Below are positions 59,931 through 64,000 of a DNA stretch of 64,000 bases, one piece after another. The first letter of the stretch is position 1; the number at the start of each line of letters is the position of its first letter. The stretch is from Burkholderiales bacterium (GTDB lineage Bacteria > Pseudomonadota > Gammaproteobacteria > Burkholderiales > Burkholderiaceae_C). The notes beneath the pieces are model-generated. The model had not been told where the DNA came from and ran no database searches. It saw only the letters and a list, made by a program, of their open reading frames with translations. The stretch is from contig CANGBT010000001.1 in assembly GCA_947452135.1 (NCBI GenBank), positions 1 to 64,000 on the forward strand. Direction: 5' to 3'. Made by a program: the position numbers and the translations under genes.

Positions 59931-60449
59931 CTATCTCCAGCAACTTTGCATCGCCGCCACCTGAGTGGCGCCTGCCGCTGACGTGTAGTTGACCAGTTGT
60001 CGCACACCCGTGCTGGTGATCTGGAAGTTGCCGCACTTGTCGCCCACCATCGTTCCGGCGCGCGTGGCCGTCACGGTGAAGGTGCTGGTGGATCCGGTTC
60101 CGGTGGTTGCCACCGCGATCGTGTACGCAGCTGTTCCGGAAGTCGGTGACTGGCTGTAGCGGGCCGGAAACAGCGTTGCGTCCGTCACGGCCACACCGGC
60201 CGTGTTTTGGTCGTAGGCGTAGTTTTCGGCGTAGAAGCGCTCCATCCACTGAGCGCTTTGCATGAGCAAGGCCTGAGCTTCGGCGCGCCGGCCGCGGGCG
60301 ACGTAGTCGCGATACGACGGGTAGGCGATCGACGACAGGATCGCGACGATGGCCACCGTGATCATCAACTCGATCAGCGTGAAGCCCCCCTGAGCGCTGC
60401 GGTCGCCTGACCCAGGGGTTTCCAACTGGCAGGATGTGTTCATGCTCAA
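59931..60449 (-). CDS. pilE: Type IV pilin protein PilE-like
   Basis: 'QGGFTLIELMITVAIVAILSSIAYPSYRDYVARGRRAEAQALLMQSAQWMERFYAENY'. Confidence 0.9.
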   Translation of the reverse strand: MSMNTSCQLETPGSGDRSAQGGFTLIELMITVAIVAILSSIAYPSYRDYVARGRRAEAQALLMQSAQWMERFYAENYAYDQNTAGVAVTDATLFPARYSQSPTSGTAAYTIAVATTGTGSTSTFTVTATRAGTMVGDKCGNFQITSTGVRQLVNYTSAAGATQVAAMQSCWR

Positions 60450-63400
60450 CGTGTCTTGAAGCCGGGAATCTCGCGCCAGAAGATGCGCCCGGAACTGAGA
60501 CTGGAGCTCAGGCGCGGATTGTCTCCGCCCGACGTGGCGCCCTCATAGGCGGTGCAGTTGAGCGATCCGCTGGCGCATCCGGCCTGACTCGAGCCTCTGC
60601 CCACCAGGTCGCTGACGAACTGGCCCTTCTGGTCGGTGACCGGTACGGTGGCCAGCATGAAGGTGACGAATGTCGGCAAGATGCTCTTGACCGTGGGGTC
60701 GCTGATGTTGGCGCTGCCCAGCAAGCCGTTGGGCAAACCGGTGACCGGATCAACGCCCACGAGTCGGGCCACGGGGGTGCTGGTGCATGGATCGGTGTCT
60801 GCACCCGTCAGGGCGGGCGCGGGCGATACCGTCACCGTCAGCACCTGGTTGTTGGCGATGGTGAGGTTGTTCAGGCCCATTTCCGATGACACGTTGAAGA
60901 ACATCGCCCAGCCGTTCTTGGTGCTCCAGTCGATGGCATCGCCGGTCACGTAGCGGTGCAGGTCATCACCGTAGTTCACCAGCGTGCGCGTGGCCAGCGA
61001 GCTCAGGCTGCGTGGCAGCGCGGCTTCCATGGCGGCAGCCGTGGCGAATGAGCCACTCGAGAACGCGGGCTTGTCCCACACCCCGAACATGGCGTTGGTG
61101 CGCGTCGTGTTCGGGAAGTCCGATGCGTACAAGGCTGATCCGGTCACGATGTCCACGATCACGCCACCGAGCGGGTGGAAATTGGCCACCGGCGCTCCGG
61201 TGATCGGCAAGGGGCGGTTGCTGGCGTCGATGGCCTTGAACAGCGGTTTGCCGAAGTACGACACCGCCCAATTGGCCGGGTCGCTGCTGCTGACATCGAA
61301 GCGCCACAGGTTGCCCTTGATGTCGCCGGCGTAGATGTAGTCGGCCACGCGGTCATTGTTGGTGTCGACCCAGGTGACCTGCGACAGTCCGTTGCAGTCC
61401 ACGGCCGGGCTTGTCACCGTCGTGCTGCATGTGCTGGTCGGCACCACAAGCTTCTTGTACTTGCCGCCGCTTCCGGCCGCATCCCCGTCGGCGAAGACGA
61501 TGAACAGCGCTGCGTTGCCCGTGGTGCTTTCAATGCCATTGCCGAACAGCGCGGCGAAGCGCCCGTTGTTCATCATGGCGATCTGGCCCGGCTGGTTGGT
61601 GGCGCGGTTGAGCGTGGGTTCGGAGACGATGTAGCCCAGATCCGAGTCGTCGGTACTGGTCAGTTGCCACTTGAAGATGCTGCCTGCATGCGTCTCATCA
61701 AGTTGAGCGCCGCTGACCGTGGTCAGGTTGCTGGCATCGGTGGCCACCGAGCCGGCGCTCGTCACGTCCAGGGCAAAGATAGCCTTGCCACCGCGGCCAA
61801 GTGACGAGAACAGGTAGGTGCCCCACGCGTTGCCGACTTTCACATCTCCCACGAACGGCGAGCCGTCAACGAACGACTGCACCTTGGCACCGTTGGGATC
61901 CGCGTAGGCTTTCAGGTTCGGGAACACGGGCTCCGGAACGTACGACAGCACCGGCTTGCCACCCAGGCTGGTTGAACTGGCGTCGAAGGCGTGCAGCATG
62001 CCGTCACCCGCACCGGCCCACAGCAGCAGACGGCGGCTCGACCACGTCGAGATGAAGTCCGCGTAGCCGGTGAAGGCCGTGCCGAAGTAGCGACCGTTGG
62101 GACGCTTCTGGATCGTCGGGTTCGAGTTGACGATCGGCCCCAGGATCGACGAGGCTGCCCGCGATCGGAACAGGCCCGCGTAGCTGGTATCGCCACGCAG
62201 CCATTGCAGCACCTGCTGACCGTAAGCGCTGCCGCTGTTGACACCCCCCGCGGTGGTTTGAAGATCCACCTGCTTGGCGGCGCTCAGGGTTGCCCATGTG
62301 AACGCCTTGCCCACAGCGCCTTCGTTGGTGATGACCTGACGTGAATTCCAAGCGGTCTGCGTGAGCAAACTCTCCGCGTTCCAGGTTTCATTACCGGGAG
62401 ATGCGAACGAGCCGTCGGCCTGCAAGGCGTAGGCACGCAGTGCGCCGCTGCCGTCGCCTGCATTGAAGGTGGCGACCACCTTCAGGTCACCCTCTTGAAG
62501 CTGGCTCGAGGCGATGGCCGGTGCGGTGTTCGACGAGGTGACGATGTCCTCGAGGATTTCCTTCAGCGACGTGGCGAGCAAGTCCGGACGCCGGGCGTAG
62601 AAGTAGTTGTCCGGGTTGCCGTCGCACGGGTCGGCGGCGGTACCGGCACACGAGGTTCCGTCGGCCTTCTTGCGATCCCACTGATTCAGCCGGGTCGGGT
62701 AGAGGTCGGTGGCTGCCGCCTTGTCGTCGCTGGTGTATTTGAAGCCGCCGTATTTGGCGATGTACCAAAGCGGCTCATTGAGCTTCACGTTGGTGGCACC
62801 CGTCATGCTGAAGGTCTTGTAGGTCTCTCCGCGGATGTAGTTGCCAGTCGCGGTCAGTCTGGAGCACAGCTGGGTCGAGGTCGAACCCGACGGGGCCGGG
62901 CAACTGCCGCTCTGCGACACCGCACCGGCAGCCACAGTGGCCGTGGTGTTGGCCACGAAATTGTTGATGCCGCTGTGCATGTACAGACCATCTGTTTTCG
63001 TGCCGACCAGGGTGTAGCCAAAGCCGAAAGGTTGCGTGGAGCCCGTGTTGGCCTCGATGGCCTGGGTGTAGATGGTGAGGGTGGGCGCTGCCACCGTGCC
63101 GCCGACGACCCAGCGGATCGAGTCGAGCTGATCCTGGTCCTGGTCTTCGCCGAGCATGCTGTGCTGCCAGAGCACCAGCGCCGAACCCGACGCGAATCCT
63201 TCCCCGCCATCAGGAATCGACGTGCTCAGGACCTTGAAATCCACCATGTTGCCGGGCAATGCCGGCGATCGAATCGAATCCAGGCTGGCCGGAGTGATGT
63301 ACACGCGAGGGCATGCCGGGTTGCTCAGACCTCCATTGGCCGTGGAGCAGCTGGCTTGGCCCGGCAGAGGCACCTCAATCGTGGCTGCGCTGCCTGACAA

Positions 63401-64000
63401 CGTCACGCCGTAGTTGCGCACGGTCATCGCGTTGTAGGGCAGGTCCGGGATGCCGTCGGCTGTCGCGTCAAGGTCGCTGCGGATGCGGTGGGTGTTCGCG
63501 TAACTGGCCACTCCTGCACCGAGGTAGGTGCCACGGAAGTTGGGGCCGTTCGGGCACGCACCCTCCACCAGGCCCAGGTCGGTGATGGTCTTGCCCGTGC
63601 ACTGCAGGTCTGCCGCGCCGCCGATGTTGCCGGCCGAGCCCAAGTTGTTGCCCACCAGGCGCGTGGTGCCCGTGATGCTCTCCTTGTCGCCGATGATCTT
63701 GGTCAGTGAGGCTGCAGTTCCGGTACCCGTGATGTCGCTGAAGGCCCCCAGACCGGTCACGTCGTCGTAACTGTTGATGGCACCTGACATCGTGATGATG
63801 TTCAAGGGGCGGCAGATGCCTCGGCCGTAGAGCTGGTAGCGCTTCTGGCCGGAGTTGATGGTCGTGTTGTCGAAAGTGCTGCTCAGCGGGTCGACCCAGC
63901 CGCCGTTGGTTCCGTTGGGGATGGGCAGGCCCACCGCCGTGTCCTTGGCGCCAGCCGTCACCTGGGGTGTCTTGCCGGCGTAGTAGCGAATCGACTCCAG
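60446..64000 (-). CDS. pilY1: PilY1-type type IV pilus tip adhesin/biogenesis protein, N-terminus beyond the window
   Basis: 'LLLWAGAGDGMLHAFDA', 'YLFSSLGRGGKAIFALDVT', Ca-binding-like loop 'DTNNDRVADYIYAGD', 'GNLWRFDVSS'; overlaps pilE; frame open to window end. Confidence 0.93.
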   Translation of the reverse strand: MESIRYYAGKTPQVTAGAKDTAVGLPIPNGTNGGWVDPLSSTFDNTTINSGQKRYQLYGRGICRPLNIITMSGAINSYDDVTGLGAFSDITGTGTAASLTKIIGDKESITGTTRLVGNNLGSAGNIGGAADLQCTGKTITDLGLVEGACPNGPNFRGTYLGAGVASYANTHRIRSDLDATADGIPDLPYNAMTVRNYGVTLSGSAATIEVPLPGQASCSTANGGLSNPACPRVYITPASLDSIRSPALPGNMVDFKVLSTSIPDGGEGFASGSALVLWQHSMLGEDQDQDQLDSIRWVVGGTVAAPTLTIYTQAIEANTGSTQPFGFGYTLVGTKTDGLYMHSGINNFVANTTATVAAGAVSQSGSCPAPSGSTSTQLCSRLTATGNYIRGETYKTFSMTGATNVKLNEPLWYIAKYGGFKYTSDDKAAATDLYPTRLNQWDRKKADGTSCAGTAADPCDGNPDNYFYARRPDLLATSLKEILEDIVTSSNTAPAIASSQLQEGDLKVVATFNAGDGSGALRAYALQADGSFASPGNETWNAESLLTQTAWNSRQVITNEGAVGKAFTWATLSAAKQVDLQTTAGGVNSGSAYGQQVLQWLRGDTSYAGLFRSRAASSILGPIVNSNPTIQKRPNGRYFGTAFTGYADFISTWSSRRLLLWAGAGDGMLHAFDASSTSLGGKPVLSYVPEPVFPNLKAYADPNGAKVQSFVDGSPFVGDVKVGNAWGTYLFSSLGRGGKAIFALDVTSAGSVATDASNLTTVSGAQLDETHAGSIFKWQLTSTDDSDLGYIVSEPTLNRATNQPGQIAMMNNGRFAALFGNGIESTTGNAALFIVFADGDAAGSGGKYKKLVVPTSTCSTTVTSPAVDCNGLSQVTWVDTNNDRVADYIYAGDIKGNLWRFDVSSSDPANWAVSYFGKPLFKAIDASNRPLPITGAPVANFHPLGGVIVDIVTGSALYASDFPNTTRTNAMFGVWDKPAFSSGSFATAAAMEAALPRSLSSLATRTLVNYGDDLHRYVTGDAIDWSTKNGWAMFFNVSSEMGLNNLTIANNQVLTVTVSPAPALTGADTDPCTSTPVARLVGVDPVTGLPNGLLGSANISDPTVKSILPTFVTFMLATVPVTDQKGQFVSDLVGRGSSQAGCASGSLNCTAYEGATSGGDNPRLSSSLSSGRIFWREIPGFKTR

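Overview
The window looks like a high-GC betaproteobacterial (Burkholderiales-type) chromosome segment. It is densely coded with about 47 genes; I saw no rRNA, tRNA, CRISPR array, transposon or prophage. From left to right it contains: (i) two hybrid sensor kinases in tandem (the first cut by the window edge); (ii) a tandem pair of cyanophycin synthetase (CphA) paralogues; (iii) an MTAP-family phosphorylase, an alpha/beta hydrolase and a PHB-depolymerase-family esterase; (iv) htpG behind a recognisable sigma32-type promoter; (v) a PEP-CTERM protein, an SrkA-like kinase, a DUF2726-like protein, rplM-rpsI, erpA, anmK, an M23 peptidase and tyrS; (vi) a 5'-nucleotidase and a protease-less Lon-like AAA ATPase; (vii) a type II secretion locus (gspG-H-I-J-K-L-M-N-D-E-F on -, gspC divergent on +); (viii) ilvA behind an attenuator-like hairpin, followed by a strongly divergent CobT homologue; (ix) an OsmC protein, coq7, a porin and a DUF3047-like lipoprotein; (x) a dpp-type ABC transporter without a binding protein; (xi) lysA, an lptM-like gene, cyaY and PBP1A; (xii) pilMNOPQ-aroK-aroB-dgt; (xiii) a TonB-like small protein, pilE and pilY1 (cut by the right edge). 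The most interesting observation is the tandem CphA pair. Copy 1 keeps the N-domain HxxEH motif but has lost the Mur-ligase P-loop and C-lobe. Copy 2 keeps an intact Mur-ligase P-loop but has lost the HxxEH motif. This suggests a split, two-subunit cyanophycin synthetase. All calls come from reading the sequence and supplied translations; no database search was run.
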